Translations under genes and position numbers: made by a program
The notes under the pieces: generated by a model
What the model was told of the DNA's origin: nothing
Databases searched by the model: none
Seen by the model: only the letters and a program-made list of their open reading frames with translations
Shown here: one piece after another, positions 16,746 to 27,609 of the stretch
Position numbering within the stretch: the first letter of the stretch is position 1
Layout: each line of letters opens with the position of its first letter
Assembly: GCA_017307285.1 (NCBI GenBank)
Contig: JAFKFI010000072.1
Location: forward strand, 1-40,636
From: Alphaproteobacteria bacterium
GTDB taxonomy: Bacteria > Pseudomonadota > Alphaproteobacteria > Acetobacterales > Acetobacteraceae
DNA length: 40,636 bases
Direction of reading: 5' to 3'

Positions 16746-16814
16746 AGGCCCAGCCGCTCGCCGCATATAGTCCCTCGAGGCTCTATCACGAAGGGCGCCA
16801 CAGGTCTCCCGGAG

Positions 16815-17306
16815 TCAGCCGGCCTGCTCGGGCTGCTCTGCCTTGGCGACCGTCGTGGTAACGCTGCCTCCAACTTTCTGCACCGCCTCGATCGCCGCCG
16901 CCGACGCCCCGGAGACGGTAATGGTAAGCGGCCGAGTGACCTCGCCGTTTGCCAGAAGCCGCACGCCGGACACCTTGCCGCCACGTACCAAGCCGGCCGC
17001 GCGCAGGCTCTCCTCGGTGATCGGCTGGCCCGCGTCCAGGCGGCCGGCACCGATGGCCGCCTCCAGCGCGCCAAGATTTACTGGCGCGTAGACCTTGCGG
17101 AAGATGTTGACGAAACCGCGCTTCGGCAGCCGCCGATAGATCGGCAGCTGGCCGCCCTCGAAGCCGTTCAGCGCAACGCCTTCGCGCGCCTTCTGGCCCT
17201 TGACGCCCTTGCCTGACGTCTTGCCCTTACCCGAGCCGATGCCGCGGCCGAGCCGCTTGGACTTGAGGCGCGAGCCTGCATTGTCCCGCAGTTCATTGAG
17301 CTTCAT
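16815..17306 (-). CDS. rplO: 50S ribosomal protein L15
   Basis: Late-assembly large-subunit protein. 163 residues. The N-terminal Gly/Lys-rich extension that penetrates the rRNA is present ([20 protein letters not shown]), followed by [17 protein letters not shown] and the C-terminal globular domain ending with a short Ala/Gln/Glu tail. ATG 17306 follows the rpmD stop after one base. The order rpmD-rplO-secY is that of the standard spc operon. Confidence 0.97.
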   Translation of the reverse strand: MKLNELRDNAGSRLKSKRLGRGIGSGKGKTSGKGVKGQKAREGVALNGFEGGQLPIYRRLPKRGFVNIFRKVYAPVNLGALEAAIGAGRLDAGQPITEESLRAAGLVRGGKVSGVRLLANGEVTRPLTITVSGASAAAIEAVQKVGGSVTTTVAKAEQPEQAG

Positions 17307-17307
17307 G

Positions 17308-17499
17308 TCAGGATCGCTCCTCGACGCGCACCAGATGCGCCACCTTGCGCAGCATCCCGCGAACCGAAGACGTGTCCTCCAGTTCGCGAGTGCGGCGCAG
17401 CTTGTTCAGCCCGAGGCCGATCAGCGTCTCGCGCTGCCCGGGCTTCCGACCCGCCGCCGAGGCGATCTGGGTCACTTTCAAGGTCTTTCCGTCAGGCAT
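17308..17499 (-). CDS. rpmD: 50S ribosomal protein L30
   Basis: Small large-subunit protein of 63 residues. [24 protein letters not shown] followed by [20 protein letters not shown] is the standard L30 core (LGLxKxxxxxxxxDxxxxRGM). ATG 17499 overlaps the rpsE 3' end by 8 bases. A longer open frame in this phase up to 17790 is an extension inside rpsE and is rejected. It is short and easily missed, but family match and position between rpsE and rplO are unambiguous. Confidence 0.95.
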   Translation of the reverse strand: MPDGKTLKVTQIASAAGRKPGQRETLIGLGLNKLRRTRELEDTSSVRGMLRKVAHLVRVEERS

Positions 17500-18085
17500 C
17501 GGGCGAAACCTCCGGCGCGGGTGCGGCAACCGGCGCCGCCTCGCGACGGCCGAGCAGGTCGGAGACCTTCTTGCCGCGCCGTGATGCGACCGAGCGTGGG
17601 CTGGCGCATTGCTGCAGGGCAGCGAACGTCGCCTTGACCATGTTGTGCGGGTTGCGGCTGCCGAGGCTCTTGGCCACGACATCGCCGATGCCGAGCGTCT
17701 CGAACACCGCGCGCAGCGGGCCGCCGGCGATGATGCCGGTGCCGGCCGAGGCGCTGCGCAGCACCACGTCGCCGGCGCCGAAGCGGCCATGCACGTCGTG
17801 ATGCAGGGTGCGGCCTTCCTTCATCGGCACGCGGATCATGCCGCGCTTTGCCCGCTCGGTCGCCTTGCGGATCGCCTCGGGCACCTCGCGCGCCTTCCCG
17901 GCGCCGTAGCCGACCCGACCTTTCTGGTCGCCCACCACCACGAGCGCCGCGAAGGCGAAGCGCCGGCCGCCCTTCACCACCTTGGCCACGCGGTTGATGG
18001 TGACGAGCTTGTCGACGATCTCGTCGCCATCGCGGTCCCGCTCGCGATCGCGACCCCGGCCGCCCTCTCTCGGTTCACGTGCCAT
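17492..18085 (-). CDS. rpsE: 30S ribosomal protein S5
   Basis: Small-subunit protein at the mRNA entry channel that influences decoding fidelity. 197 residues. A charged Arg/Asp/Glu N terminus (about 1-22) precedes the S5 RNA-binding domain ([34 protein letters not shown]) and the C-terminal domain ([30 protein letters not shown]). The C terminus has an Ala/Pro-rich tail. ATG 18085 is 11 bases after rplR, and its end overlaps rpmD. Confidence 0.97.
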   Translation of the reverse strand: MAREPREGGRGRDRERDRDGDEIVDKLVTINRVAKVVKGGRRFAFAALVVVGDQKGRVGYGAGKAREVPEAIRKATERAKRGMIRVPMKEGRTLHHDVHGRFGAGDVVLRSASAGTGIIAGGPLRAVFETLGIGDVVAKSLGSRNPHNMVKATFAALQQCASPRSVASRRGKKVSDLLGRREAAPVAAPAPEVSPDA

Positions 18086-18096
18086 CGCTCAATCCC

Positions 18097-18459
18097 TCAG
18101 AACGCCAGCCCGCCTTCGCGGGCGGCATCGGCCAGCGCCTTGACGCGGCCGTGATACAGATAGGCGCCGCGATCAAACACCACCGCCGTAACTCCGGCGG
18201 CGACCGCGCGCTCGGCCACGAGCTTGCCGACGGCCGTAGCGGCATTCTTGTCGGCGCCCGTGCGCAAACCCTCGCGCAGGCTCTTGTCGAGGCTCGACGC
18301 AGCGGCGAGCGTGCGGCCCGCCGCGTCGTCGATCACCTGAGCGTAGATGTGCTTGCCGGAGCGGAATACCGACAGGCGCGGACGTCCGCCGGCCTTACGC
18401 CGCAGTTGGAACCGCAGGCGGGCGCGCCGCCGCTCCCGCAATTCTACATTGCCGGACAT
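18097..18459 (-). CDS. rplR: 50S ribosomal protein L18
   Basis: Binds 5S rRNA and joins it to 23S rRNA. 120 residues. A basic N terminus ([27 protein letters not shown]) leads into [20 protein letters not shown] and the C-terminal [26 protein letters not shown], all typical. ATG 18459 shares one base with the rplF stop (TAATG), implying coupling. Confidence 0.97.
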   Translation of the reverse strand: MSGNVELRERRRARLRFQLRRKAGGRPRLSVFRSGKHIYAQVIDDAAGRTLAAASSLDKSLREGLRTGADKNAATAVGKLVAERAVAAGVTAVVFDRGAYLYHGRVKALADAAREGGLAF

Positions 18460-18992
18460 TATTTCTTCTTCCCTTCCTTCCGGCGGATGGTCTCGTCGGC
18501 GTAGCGCACCCCCTTGCCCTTGTACGGCTCGGGCGGACGGAACCCACGGATCTCGGAGGCCACCTGACCCACCAGGCGCTTGTCCACGCCCTCGACCTTC
18601 ACCGCCGTCGGCCGCTCGCAGGTGATCTTGATGCCGTCAGGCACCGGGTACACCACATCGTGCGAGTAGCCGAGGTTCATCACCAGGTTCTTGCCCTGCA
18701 CGGCCGCGCGGAAACCGGTGCCAGTGATCTCGATCGACTTGGTGTAGCCGGCAGAAACGCCTTGCACCATGTTGGCAACCAGCGCCCGCGTGGTGCCCCA
18801 CATCGTGCGCGCCATCCGCTCGTTGCCGCGTGGCGCCACCGTAACCTTGTTGTCCTCGACCTTGGCGTCGACGTACTCGGTAAGCGGCAGCGACAGCTCG
18901 CCGAGCCGCCCCTTGGCGGTGAGCCGGCCGCCGGCGATCGCCACCTGAACGCCCGCCGGAATCTCGACGGGATATTTGCCTACGCGCGACAT
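18459..18992 (-). CDS. rplF: 50S ribosomal protein L6
   Basis: Large-subunit protein near the factor-binding site, with two similar domains. 177 residues from ATG 18992 ([15 protein letters not shown]). Middle segments [23 protein letters not shown] and the C-terminal [18 protein letters not shown], with a lysine-rich end, are diagnostic. The frame stays open for 22 codons upstream, inside rpsH, without resemblance to L6. It is 10 bases after rpsH and overlaps rplR by one base. Confidence 0.97.
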   Translation of the reverse strand: MSRVGKYPVEIPAGVQVAIAGGRLTAKGRLGELSLPLTEYVDAKVEDNKVTVAPRGNERMARTMWGTTRALVANMVQGVSAGYTKSIEITGTGFRAAVQGKNLVMNLGYSHDVVYPVPDGIKITCERPTAVKVEGVDKRLVGQVASEIRGFRPPEPYKGKGVRYADETIRRKEGKKK

Positions 18993-19002
18993 CAGCTGAT
19001 CC

Positions 19003-19401
19003 TCAGAACACGCGGCACAGGACCTCGCCGCCGACATTGGCGGCGCGGGCCTCGGCATCGCTCATCACACCCCGAGGGGTGGACAGGATGGAGATGCCCA
19101 GGCCGGCATAGACCCGAGGCAGCTCCTTGATCTTCGAGTAGACGCGCCGGCCCGGTTTGGAAACCCGGTTGATCTCCTTGATGACCGGCTCGCCTTCCGT
19201 GTACTTCAGCTCGATGCGCAGCTGGGCGATGCCAGGGCGCAACTCCTCTGCCGCGTAGCCGCGGATGAAGCCCTCGCGCTTCAGCACGTCCAGCACGTTG
19301 GCGCGCAGCCGCGACGCGGGCGCCACGCACATCGAATGCCGCGCCCGCTGCGCATTGCGGATGCGTGTCAGCATATCCCCCAAGGGATCGGAAACCGACA
19401 T
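19003..19401 (-). CDS. rpsH: 30S ribosomal protein S8
   Basis: Primary 16S rRNA-binding protein; in enterobacteria also the translational repressor of the spc operon. 132 residues. [15 protein letters not shown] at the start, REGFIRGY, and the C-terminal [20 protein letters not shown] followed by GGEVLCRVF are all standard. ATG 19401, 15 bases after rpsN. Confidence 0.97.
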   Translation of the reverse strand: MSVSDPLGDMLTRIRNAQRARHSMCVAPASRLRANVLDVLKREGFIRGYAAEELRPGIAQLRIELKYTEGEPVIKEINRVSKPGRRVYSKIKELPRVYAGLGISILSTPRGVMSDAEARAANVGGEVLCRVF

Positions 19402-19416
19402 CTTCCTGTCCCTTCC

Positions 19417-19722
19417 TTACCAGCTCGCCTTGACCATGCCAGGGATCTGCCCCGAGCTCGCCAGGTCGCGTAGCGCGATGCGCGACAGCTTGAATTTGCG
19501 GTAGTTGGCGCGCGCGCGGCCCGTCATGGCGCAGCGCAGTTTCACGCGCACGGAGGCGCCGTTGCGCGGCAGCTGTGCGAGCCGCATCGTCGCCTCGAAC
19601 CGATCCTCGACCGGCAGCGTGCGGTCCATCACGATGTCCTTCAGCGTGGCACGCTTGGCCTTGTCCCGGGCAGCCATGCGCTCGCGCTTCGCATTCCGGT
19701 TGACCTGAGAAGTCTTCGCCAT
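19417..19722 (-). CDS. rpsN: 30S ribosomal protein S14 (zinc-independent type)
   Basis: Head protein of the small subunit. 101 residues from ATG 19722 ([18 protein letters not shown]), with GGAGGT about 10 bases upstream. The length and absence of the CxxC pairs identify the long, zinc-free form. [19 protein letters not shown] and the C-terminal [11 protein letters not shown] are diagnostic. A 94-base gap separates it from rplE, unusually wide for this operon; it could carry an mRNA structure, but I see no clear terminator or promoter there. Confidence 0.97.
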   Translation of the reverse strand: MAKTSQVNRNAKRERMAARDKAKRATLKDIVMDRTLPVEDRFEATMRLAQLPRNGASVRVKLRCAMTGRARANYRKFKLSRIALRDLASSGQIPGMVKASW

Positions 19723-19816
19723 TCTGTCTGTTACCTCCGGAACCTGTCCCGGGCATCGGTGGTCCGACCCCGGCGGTGTTCCAAACTGGCTGCCAACGTG
19801 ACTATCCGCGTCGCTC

Positions 19817-20386
19817 TCAACCGGCAAACGGCATGTCGAAGCCCTTCAGGAGAGCTTTTGCCTCGGCATCCGTCTTCGCCGTGGTGACGAACACGATGTC
19901 CATGCCGCGCACCGCGTCCACCCGATCGTAGTTGATCTCGGGGAACACGATCTGCTCCTTCATGCCGAGCGCGAAATTGCCGCGCCCGTCGAAACCCTTA
20001 CCCGCCGGGATGCCGCGAAAATCACGCACACGCGGCATGGCGACCGTCACCAGCCGATCGAGAAACTCGTACATCCGCGTCTTGCGCAGCGTGACCTTGC
20101 AGCCGATCGGCAGACCCTCGCGGATCTTGAACGCTGCGATCGCCTTCTTCGCTACCGTCTTCACCGGCTTCTGGCCGGCAATCACCATCAACTCGGCGAC
20201 CGCCGCGTCGAGCTTCTTCTGGTCGCCGGCCGCTTCACCGACGCCCATGTTGATGACGATCTTCTCGAGCTTCGGCACCTGCATCGGGTTCGTGTAGCCG
20301 AACTCCTTCTGCAGCTGCGGCCGCACCTGCTCGTTGTAGCGCCGCAGCAGTCGTGGAGCCTCGCGCGCTTCCTGTGTCTCGCTCAT
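19817..20386 (-). CDS. rplE: 50S ribosomal protein L5
   Basis: Binds 5S rRNA in the central protuberance and contacts S13 and P-site tRNA. 189 residues. Standard blocks: [62 protein letters not shown] and [23 protein letters not shown] 20386 follows rplX by 4 bases. Confidence 0.97.
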   Translation of the reverse strand: MSETQEAREAPRLLRRYNEQVRPQLQKEFGYTNPMQVPKLEKIVINMGVGEAAGDQKKLDAAVAELMVIAGQKPVKTVAKKAIAAFKIREGLPIGCKVTLRKTRMYEFLDRLVTVAMPRVRDFRGIPAGKGFDGRGNFALGMKEQIVFPEINYDRVDAVRGMDIVFVTTAKTDAEAKALLKGFDMPFAG

Positions 20387-20390
20387 CTGT

Positions 20391-20711
20391 TCAGCCCTCG
20401 ATCACGCCGCCGGTGGCACGCGCCACGCGCACCTTGCGGCCGTCGTCCAGCACACGAAAACCGACGCGCGTCGCTTTGTCCGACACCGGATCGACCAGCA
20501 TCAGATTGGACAAGTGAATGCTCGCCTCCTGCTGCACTATGCCGCCTGGCTGACCGATGCCACGCGCCTTGGTGTGCTTGGTGGCGACGTTCACCCCCTG
20601 CACGACGGCGCGATCCGCCTTTGGCAGCATGCGCACGATCTCGCCGCGCTTGCCCTTCTCGGCGCCGCTGATGACGACGACCCTGTCGCCCTTACGAAGT
20701 CTGGCAGCCAT
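20391..20711 (-). CDS. rplX: 50S ribosomal protein L24
   Basis: Assembly-initiator protein that binds the 5' domain of 23S rRNA. 106 residues from ATG 20711 ([20 protein letters not shown]), with a KOW motif in the first 30 residues. [12 protein letters not shown] and the [11 protein letters not shown] block are diagnostic. The start shares one base with the rplN stop (TGATG), so the longer open frame reaching back to 21020 is excluded. Confidence 0.96.
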   Translation of the reverse strand: MAARLRKGDRVVVISGAEKGKRGEIVRMLPKADRAVVQGVNVATKHTKARGIGQPGGIVQQEASIHLSNLMLVDPVSDKATRVGFRVLDDGRKVRVARATGGVIEG

Positions 20712-21079
20712 CAGATGACCTCCGGCGCGAGCGAGATGATCTTCATGAACCGCTTGCCGCGCAGCTCCCGCACCACCGGGCCGAAGATGCGGGTGCCAAT
20801 CGGCTCTTGCTGCTTGTTGATCCGCACTGCGGCGTTGCGGTCGAAGCGGATCGCGCTGCCGTCCGGCCGGCGCACGGGGAACGAGGTGCGCACGATCACC
20901 GCCTGGTGGACGTCGCCCTTCTTCACCTTGCCGCGCGGGATCGCCTCCTTGACGGAGACCACGATCACGTCGCCGACCGAGGCCGTCCGTCGCTTGGAGC
21001 CGCCCAGCACCTTGATGCACTGCACCCGCCGCGCCCCGGAGTTGTCGGCGACTTCGAGGTTGGTCTCGACAATGATCAT
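20711..21079 (-). CDS. rplN: 50S ribosomal protein L14
   Basis: Large-subunit protein of the subunit interface. 122 residues, the usual length. Standard segments: [54 protein letters not shown] and a conserved C-terminal SLAPEVI. ATG 21079 is 11 bases after rpsQ. It opens the spc part of the series; no promoter is visible, so it is probably continuous with the S10 part. Confidence 0.97.
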   Translation of the reverse strand: MIIVETNLEVADNSGARRVQCIKVLGGSKRRTASVGDVIVVSVKEAIPRGKVKKGDVHQAVIVRTSFPVRRPDGSAIRFDRNAAVRINKQQEPIGTRIFGPVVRELRGKRFMKIISLAPEVI

Positions 21080-21090
21080 TCTCTACCCCC

Positions 21091-21390
21091 TCAGCCCTGT
21101 GCCGCAGGCACTGCCGACTCGGGCGCCGACGCCGCTTCCGGCTCGCCGAGCGGCGTGCCGTTGCGCTCGATCACCAGCCACGCCTTGCGCTTGCTGAACG
21201 GCGGGCACTCCTCGATCCGCACCATGTCGCCCGGCTGGCACTGGTTATCCTCGTCATGCGCTGCATACTTCTTCGAGCGGCGAATGAACTTCTTGTAGAG
21301 CGGGTGCATGACGCGGCGCTCGACACGGACCGTCACGGTCTTGTCCATTTTGTCGCTCGTCACTCGCCCCGTCAGGACGCGCCTCGGCAT
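21091..21390 (-). CDS. rpsQ: 30S ribosomal protein S17
   Basis: Primary 16S rRNA-binding protein. 99 residues, longer than the usual ~80. The core has [55 protein letters not shown] and [10 protein letters not shown]. The last ~22 residues are a Pro/Ala/Glu/Ser-rich tail, probably disordered. ATG 21390 is 13 bases after rpmC. Confidence 0.97.
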   Translation of the reverse strand: MPRRVLTGRVTSDKMDKTVTVRVERRVMHPLYKKFIRRSKKYAAHDEDNQCQPGDMVRIEECPPFSKRKAWLVIERNGTPLGEPEAASAPESAVPAAQG

Positions 21391-21403
21391 CGCGCGGGTC
21401 TCC

Positions 21404-21625
21404 TTACGATTTCGCGGCGGTGCGCTTCTGCTCCGCCTGAATGGTTTTCACGCGCGCGATCTCGCGCCGCACCTGGCGCACGCGCCCAGTGCTCTCCTGC
21501 TGCCCGGTGGCCCGCTGGAAGCGCAGATTGAACTGTTCCTTGCGCAGATCGAGCAGCAGCCCAGACAGCTGATCCGGCGTCTTGGCGCGGACGTCGCCGA
21601 TCTTGTTGACAACCGACTTCGCCAT
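21404..21625 (-). CDS. rpmC: 50S ribosomal protein L29
   Basis: Coiled-coil protein at the polypeptide exit, part of the docking site for trigger factor and SRP. 73 residues. [23 protein letters not shown], the [20 protein letters not shown] block and a basic end match the family. ATG 21625 follows the rplP stop by one base. Confidence 0.96.
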   Translation of the reverse strand: MAKSVVNKIGDVRAKTPDQLSGLLLDLRKEQFNLRFQRATGQQESTGRVRQVRREIARVKTIQAEQKRTAAKS

Positions 21626-21626
21626 C

Positions 21627-22043
21627 TCAGCCTTCCCCGATCCGGGTCACGAACTTGGTCTTGATCGGCAGCTTCGCGGCACCCAAGGTCAGCGCCTCGC
21701 GCGCCAGATCGGGCGTCACGCCGTCGATCTCGAACATGATCCGCCCCGGCTTCACGCGGCAGACCCAGTACTCCGGGCTACCCTTGCCGGAGCCCATGCG
21801 GACCTCGGCCGGCTTGCGGGAAACCGGCACGTCAGGAAAAATCCGGATCCACACCCGTCCGGCGCGGCGCATCGCGCGCGTGATCGCACGACGGGCCGCC
21901 TCGATCTGGCGCGCCGTCACCCGCTCCGGCTCCAACGCCTTGAGACCGAACGCGCCGAAATTCAGCGCGGTCCCGCCCTTGGCAAGGCCGTGGATGCGGC
22001 CCTTGTGCGCCTTGCGGTAGATCGTCCGCTTTGGTTGAAGCAT
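21627..22043 (-). CDS. rplP: 50S ribosomal protein L16
   Basis: Binds near the A site and helps position tRNA. 138 residues. [19 protein letters not shown], the [20 protein letters not shown] block, [20 protein letters not shown] and [14 protein letters not shown] are all characteristic. ATG 22043 is 12 bases after rpsC. Confidence 0.97.
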   Translation of the reverse strand: MLQPKRTIYRKAHKGRIHGLAKGGTALNFGAFGLKALEPERVTARQIEAARRAITRAMRRAGRVWIRIFPDVPVSRKPAEVRMGSGKGSPEYWVCRVKPGRIMFEIDGVTPDLAREALTLGAAKLPIKTKFVTRIGEG

Positions 22044-22055
22044 CGTTCTGTATCC

Positions 22056-22733
22056 TTAACGCTGCGGCGCCTGCTCGGCGGCACGGCGGTCCTGCGCCAT
22101 CGGGTCGTGCGCCAGGATCTCGCCCTTGAAGATCCACACCTTCACGCCGCACGTCCCATAGGTCGTCTTCGCCGTGGCGATACCGAAATCGACGTCAGCG
22201 CGCAGCGTATGCAACGGCACCCGACCCTCGCGATACCACTCGACACGGGCGATCTCCGCCCCGCCCAGCCGGCCACCGCAATTGATGCGGATGCCCTGCG
22301 CCCCGAGCCGCATCGCCGACTGCACCGCACGCTTCATCGCGCGACGGAACGCGACACGTCGCTCGAGCTGCTGGGCGATATTCTCCGCCACCAGCTGCGC
22401 GTCGATCTCCGGCTTGCGGATCTCGACGATGTTCAGCGCCACATCCGCCTTCGCCATCTTGGCGAGGTCGCGGCGCAGCACCTCGATATCCTGCCCCTTC
22501 TTGCCGATCACCACGCCCGGCCGGGCCGCGTAGATCGTGACGCGCGGCTTCTTCGCCGGGCGCTCGATCACCACGCGCGACACGCCGGCGCCATGCAGCT
22601 TCTTGCGCAGATGGCCGCGCAGCTTGAGGTCCTCGTGCAGCAGCTTGGAATAGTCGCCGCCGGCAAACCAGCGGCTGTCCCAGGTGCGGTTGATGCCGAG
22701 CCGTAGCCCGATCGGATTGACTTTGTGGCCCAT
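22056..22733 (-). CDS. rpsC: 30S ribosomal protein S3
   Basis: Head protein at the mRNA entry site with helicase activity. 225 residues from ATG 22733 ([14 protein letters not shown]). The KH domain holds [18 protein letters not shown] and the C-terminal domain has the family's [19 protein letters not shown] and [10 protein letters not shown]. The tail is Arg/Ala/Gln-rich. The open frame beyond ATG 22733 lies inside rplV and lacks S3 similarity. It follows rplV by 2 bases. Confidence 0.97.
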   Translation of the reverse strand: MGHKVNPIGLRLGINRTWDSRWFAGGDYSKLLHEDLKLRGHLRKKLHGAGVSRVVIERPAKKPRVTIYAARPGVVIGKKGQDIEVLRRDLAKMAKADVALNIVEIRKPEIDAQLVAENIAQQLERRVAFRRAMKRAVQSAMRLGAQGIRINCGGRLGGAEIARVEWYREGRVPLHTLRADVDFGIATAKTTYGTCGVKVWIFKGEILAHDPMAQDRRAAEQAPQR

Positions 22734-22735
22734 CG

Positions 22736-23131
22736 TTATGCTGCCTCCCGCTCGGCGTCCTGGGCACGCTCCGCCACCACGATCTTGAGATGGCTGAACC
22801 ACTTCTCCACCCGCGCCGCACGCCCGCGGCCACGCGCATGAAACCGACGCATCACCACGGAACGACCGACCTCGGCGCGCGACACGATTAGGCGGTCGAC
22901 GTCGAGCTGGTGGTTGTTCTCCGCGTTGGCGATGGCGCTCTCGAGCGCCTTGCGGACCTCCTGCGCGATCCGACGCTTGCTGAACGTCAGGGTCGCGACG
23001 GCGGACGACGCCGGTTGGTTGCGGATCAGCCCCGCCACCAGGTTCAGCTTTCGCGGACTCACGCGCATGTTGCGCACCGTCGCCTCGGCCTCGGTGTCGG
23101 CCAGCCTGCGCGGCTGCTTCGGCTTGCTCAT
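22736..23131 (-). CDS. rplV: 50S ribosomal protein L22
   Basis: Lines the exit tunnel with its long beta-hairpin, a site of macrolide effects and nascent-chain stalling. 131 residues. [19 protein letters not shown], the [13 protein letters not shown] block and the hairpin region [20 protein letters not shown] are standard. The last ~13 residues are an acidic/Ala tail. ATG 23131 is one base after rpsS. Confidence 0.97.
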   Translation of the reverse strand: MSKPKQPRRLADTEAEATVRNMRVSPRKLNLVAGLIRNQPASSAVATLTFSKRRIAQEVRKALESAIANAENNHQLDVDRLIVSRAEVGRSVVMRRFHARGRGRAARVEKWFSHLKIVVAERAQDAEREAA

Positions 23132-23132
23132 C

Positions 23133-23411
23133 TCAACCCCGCCTCGCCTTCTTGTCGGCCGCGTGCCCGGTAAAGGTCCGCGTCGGCGAGAACTCGCCGA
23201 ATTTGTGGCCGACCATGTTCTCCGTCACCTGCACCGGCAGGAATTTGTGGCCGTTGTAGACGCCGAAGGTCAGGCCCACGAACTGCGGCAGGATGGTGGA
23301 GCGGCGCGACCAGATCTTGATGATCTCGTTGCGGCCCGACGCGCGCGAGGCGTCCGCCTTATTGAGCAGATACCCGTCGACGAACGGGCCCTTCCATACG
23401 GAACGAGCCAT
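23133..23411 (-). CDS. rpsS: 30S ribosomal protein S19
   Basis: Head protein contacting S13 and the A-site finger. 92 residues. [15 protein letters not shown], the [20 protein letters not shown] block, and the C-terminal [19 protein letters not shown] are diagnostic. ATG 23411, 3 bases after rplB. Confidence 0.97.
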   Translation of the reverse strand: MARSVWKGPFVDGYLLNKADASRASGRNEIIKIWSRRSTILPQFVGLTFGVYNGHKFLPVQVTENMVGHKFGEFSPTRTFTGHAADKKARRG

Positions 23412-23414
23412 CTC

Positions 23415-24245
23415 TTACTTGCCCTTGCTGCGGTTGCGGATGATGAGCCGGTCGGTGCGCTTGTTCACCCGCGTCTTGTATCCCTTGGTCGGCTTGCCCC
23501 ACGGCGTCACCGGATGACGGCCGCCGGAGCTGCGGCCCTCGCCGCCGCCGAGCGGATGGTCCACCGGGTTCATCGTGACACCGCGATTATGTGGCCGGCG
23601 CCCGAGCCACCGCTTGCGGCCCGCCTTGCCGAGGCTCTGGTTCATATTGTCGGGGTTCGACACCGCGCCGATCGACGCCATGCACTCCGCCCGCACGATC
23701 CGCAACTCACCGCTCATCAGCTTGATCTGCGCGTAACCCGCGTCCTTGCCGACGAGCTGGGCATAATTGCCCGCTGCCCGCGCGATCTTGCCGCCCGCGC
23801 CCGGCTTCATCTCGATGTTGTGGACGATGGTGCCGACCGGGATCGCCGCCAGCGGCATCGCGTTGCCCGGCTTGATGTCGGCCCGCTGGCCCGCCACGAC
23901 CGTATCGCCCGCGCGCAGGCGCTGCGGCGCGATGATGTAGGCGAGCTCGCCGTCCTGATACTTGATCAGCGCGATGAACGCCGTGCGGTTCGGGTCGTAT
24001 TCCAGCCGCTCCACAGTCGCCGGCACGTCGAACTTGCGACGCTTGAAGTCCACCGCGCGATACGACTGCTTGTGTCCGCCGCCACGGAACCGCATCGTCG
24101 TGCGGCCATGATTGTTGCGACCGCCCGAGTGGTTCTTGCCCTCGGTCAACTGCTTGACGGGCTTGCCCTTCCACAGCTCGCTGCGGTCGATCAGGACCGT
24201 GCCGCGCAGGCTCGCCGTGACGGGATTGTATTGCCTTAGTGCCAT
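23415..24245 (-). CDS. rplB: 50S ribosomal protein L2
   Basis: Central large-subunit protein needed for subunit association and peptidyl-transferase activity. 276 residues. [20 protein letters not shown] near the N terminus, [12 protein letters not shown] in the OB-fold region, and the C-terminal [19 protein letters not shown], which includes the conserved histidine of the GGGEGR loop, are all present. ATG 24245 is 15 bases after rplW. Confidence 0.97.
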   Translation of the reverse strand: MALRQYNPVTASLRGTVLIDRSELWKGKPVKQLTEGKNHSGGRNNHGRTTMRFRGGGHKQSYRAVDFKRRKFDVPATVERLEYDPNRTAFIALIKYQDGELAYIIAPQRLRAGDTVVAGQRADIKPGNAMPLAAIPVGTIVHNIEMKPGAGGKIARAAGNYAQLVGKDAGYAQIKLMSGELRIVRAECMASIGAVSNPDNMNQSLGKAGRKRWLGRRPHNRGVTMNPVDHPLGGGEGRSSGGRHPVTPWGKPTKGYKTRVNKRTDRLIIRNRSKGK

Positions 24246-24260
24246 GAACCGTGTCCCCGT

Positions 24261-24599
24261 CTATGCCAGGCCCGTGGTGAGGTCGATCGTCTGGCCCTCG
24301 GCGAGCGTGACGAACGCCTTCTTCACGTCGGACCGCACGCCGGGACGGCCGCGGAACCGCTTGGTCTTGCCCTTCTGCACCAGGGTGTTCACCCCGAGCA
24401 CCGTCACGCCGAACAGCCCCTCCACCGCGGCCTTGATCTCCGGCTTGGTCGCCTCCAGCGACACGCGGAACACGATCTGCCCCCTCTCGGTGAGCATCGT
24501 CGCCTTCTCGGTGATCACCGGGCTGCGGATGATCTGATACATCGCCTCGCGCGATAGCTGCGGCTTGCGCTTCGCGACCTTGGTCTCAGTGTCGCTCAT
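24261..24599 (-). CDS. rplW: 50S ribosomal protein L23
   Basis: Exit-tunnel rim protein and docking site for trigger factor and SRP. 112 residues. An N-terminal extension ([17 protein letters not shown]) precedes the conserved [12 protein letters not shown] and [20 protein letters not shown] blocks, then [17 protein letters not shown] 24599 overlaps the rplD stop as ATGA, suggesting coupled translation. Confidence 0.97.
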   Translation of the reverse strand: MSDTETKVAKRKPQLSREAMYQIIRSPVITEKATMLTERGQIVFRVSLEATKPEIKAAVEGLFGVTVLGVNTLVQKGKTKRFRGRPGVRSDVKKAFVTLAEGQTIDLTTGLA

Positions 24600-25210
24600 G
24601 CCAGGCGCTCCTTCAGGCCCTCGACCCCGGCGGTCGTGACCACCAGCATGTCGTGCTTCAGGATGTCGTACACGTTGGCGCCGACGGTCGGCAGCACGTC
24701 GACATGCGGGATGTTGCGGCTGGCGCGCAGGAACCCGTCATCCACCGTGCGATCGACGATCAGCGCCGAGCTCCAGCCGAGCGCCTTCAACTGCGCCACC
24801 AGTGCGCTCGTCTTGCCGTTGCCGCTCGCGGCGTCGAGCACCACGAGCTTGCCTTCCGCCTGCTTCTGCGACAGCGCCGAGATGAGGCCAAGGCGGCGCA
24901 CCTTCTTCGGCAGATTGTAGCCGTGGTCGCGCACCACCGGGCCATGCACCACGCCGCCAGTGCGGAACTGCGGCGCCCGCAGACTGCCTTGACGCGCGTT
25001 GCCGGTGCCCTTCTGGCGATACGGCTTCTTGGTCGTGCCGGACACTTCCGACATGCCCTTCGTCTTGTGCGTGCCCGAACGGCGCTTGGCGAGCTGCCAA
25101 TGCACCACCCGCGCCATGATGTCGGCGCGCGGCTTCACTGCGAAGATCTCGTCCGGCAGCTCGGCGCTGCCGGCGCGGCCGTTGTCGAGGGTCGTGATCT
25201 CGATCTGCAT
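24596..25210 (-). CDS. rplD: 50S ribosomal protein L4
   Basis: Lines the exit tunnel; in enterobacteria it also represses the S10 operon. 204 residues from ATG 25210 ([14 protein letters not shown]). The tunnel loop is clear: [20 protein letters not shown] followed by the GGVVHGP block. The C-terminal part has [15 protein letters not shown]. The extension to 25270 lies within rplC and lacks L4 character. It is 10 bases after rplC and overlaps rplW by 4. Confidence 0.97.
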   Translation of the reverse strand: MQIEITTLDNGRAGSAELPDEIFAVKPRADIMARVVHWQLAKRRSGTHKTKGMSEVSGTTKKPYRQKGTGNARQGSLRAPQFRTGGVVHGPVVRDHGYNLPKKVRRLGLISALSQKQAEGKLVVLDAASGNGKTSALVAQLKALGWSSALIVDRTVDDGFLRASRNIPHVDVLPTVGANVYDILKHDMLVVTTAGVEGLKERLA

Positions 25211-25220
25211 CACCCGTTCC

Positions 25221-25934
25221 TCAGCCCTCGCTCGGCGCTTCAGCGGCCGGCATCTCCACGGCACCCGCAAGCCCGGCAGGGTACGGCGCGTCAGCCGGGC
25301 GCGCGCGCTTCACGGCGTCGCGCACCAGCACGTAACCGCCCTTTGATCCGGGCACCGCGCCCTTAATCATCAAGAGACCCTTCTCGGCATCGACCGCCGC
25401 GACCTCGAGATTCAGTGTCGTCACTCGCTCGACCCCGAGATGGCCCGCCATCTTCTTATTCTTGAAAGTCTTGCCGGGGTCCTGACGGTTGCCGGTAGAG
25501 CCGTGGCTGCGATGGCTGATCGACACACCGTGCGTCGCCTCCAGGCCGCTGAAGTTCCAGCGCTTCATCGCCCCGGCAAACCCCTTGCCCTTGCTCGTAC
25601 CACAGACATCGACCTTCTGGCCGGCGACAAAATGCTCGGCGCTCAGTGCCGCCCCAGGTTCCAGCAGCGCGTCCTCGGCGACGCGGAACTCGGCGAGCTT
25701 CGCCTTCGGCTCCACCTTCGCCTTCGCGAAATGGCCGCGATTGGGCTGGGTGACGTTCTTCACCTTGGCACGGCCCCAGCCGAGCTGCACGGCGCTATAG
25801 CCGTCCTTCTCCTGGGTGCGCGTCGCGACCACCTGCACCTCGTCGAGATGCAGGACGGTCACGGGCACGTGGCTCCCGTCGTCCTTGAACAGCCGGGTCA
25901 TTCCCAGCTTCTTGGCCAGCAATCCGGTGCGCAT
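25221..25934 (-). CDS. rplC: 50S ribosomal protein L3
   Basis: Assembly-initiating protein reaching to the peptidyl-transferase centre. 237 residues. [15 protein letters not shown] at the start, [18 protein letters not shown], the [20 protein letters not shown] block and [16 protein letters not shown] are diagnostic; the glutamine methylated by PrmB in other bacteria falls in the GNRQDPG stretch. The C terminus has an Ala/Pro/Glu tail of about 20 residues. ATG 25934, 15 bases after rpsJ. Confidence 0.97.
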   Translation of the reverse strand: MRTGLLAKKLGMTRLFKDDGSHVPVTVLHLDEVQVVATRTQEKDGYSAVQLGWGRAKVKNVTQPNRGHFAKAKVEPKAKLAEFRVAEDALLEPGAALSAEHFVAGQKVDVCGTSKGKGFAGAMKRWNFSGLEATHGVSISHRSHGSTGNRQDPGKTFKNKKMAGHLGVERVTTLNLEVAAVDAEKGLLMIKGAVPGSKGGYVLVRDAVKRARPADAPYPAGLAGAVEMPAAEAPSEG

Positions 25935-25949
25935 GGTCGTCTTCCGGGC

Positions 25950-26258
25950 CTAGATCTTGATCTCGACATCCACGCCGGCGGCGAGGTCGAGCTTCATCAG
26001 CGCGTCCACCGTCTGCGGCGTGGGTTCGACGATATCGAGCAGCCGACGATGGGTTCGGATCTCGAACTGCTCGCGGCTCTTCTTGTCCACGTGGGGCGAG
26101 CGGTTCACGGTAAACCGCTCGATATGCGTCGGCAGCGGGATGGGTCCGCGAACCCGCGCGCCGGTACGCTTCGCCGTGTTCACGATCTCCTTCGTGCTGT
26201 TGTCGAGCACGCGGTGATCGTACGCCTTCAGGCGGATGCGGATGTTCTGGTTGTCCAT
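25950..26258 (-). CDS. rpsJ: 30S ribosomal protein S10 (NusE)
   Basis: Small-subunit head protein that also serves as transcription antitermination factor NusE with NusB and NusG. 102 residues. [40 protein letters not shown] and [18 protein letters not shown] match the family closely. ATG 26258. It lies 104 bases after tuf, with a strong hairpin in between, and heads the S10 gene series. Confidence 0.97.
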   Translation of the reverse strand: MDNQNIRIRLKAYDHRVLDNSTKEIVNTAKRTGARVRGPIPLPTHIERFTVNRSPHVDKKSREQFEIRTHRRLLDIVEPTPQTVDALMKLDLAAGVDVEIKI

Positions 26259-26315
26259 AATTCCCGTCTTCCGAATTCGCCCGTATCCCGAGCTCTTGGA
26301 GACACGCCCGACACC

Positions 26316-26340
26316 GAACCGGCCCTTATCGGGCCGGTTC
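26316..26340 (-). terminator. Strong hairpin between tuf and rpsJ (attenuator or partial terminator)
   Basis: Minus strand GAACCGGCCC-GATAA-GGGCCGGTTC, a perfect 10-bp stem beginning about 22 bases after the tuf stop. No T run follows (GGTGTCGGGC), so it is not a classical intrinsic terminator. It may attenuate readthrough into rpsJ, protect the 3' end of the str mRNA, or be an mRNA processing point. Confidence 0.7.
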
Positions 26341-26362
26341 GCCGTCGGATCGCATCAAGGTC

Positions 26363-27553
<1,191 letters not shown>

Positions 27554-27609
27554 CGTCGTCTTCTCCGTGGAACCGCTTTGGTCCGTTGGGGGGATCTGAG
27601 TTGTCGCTG

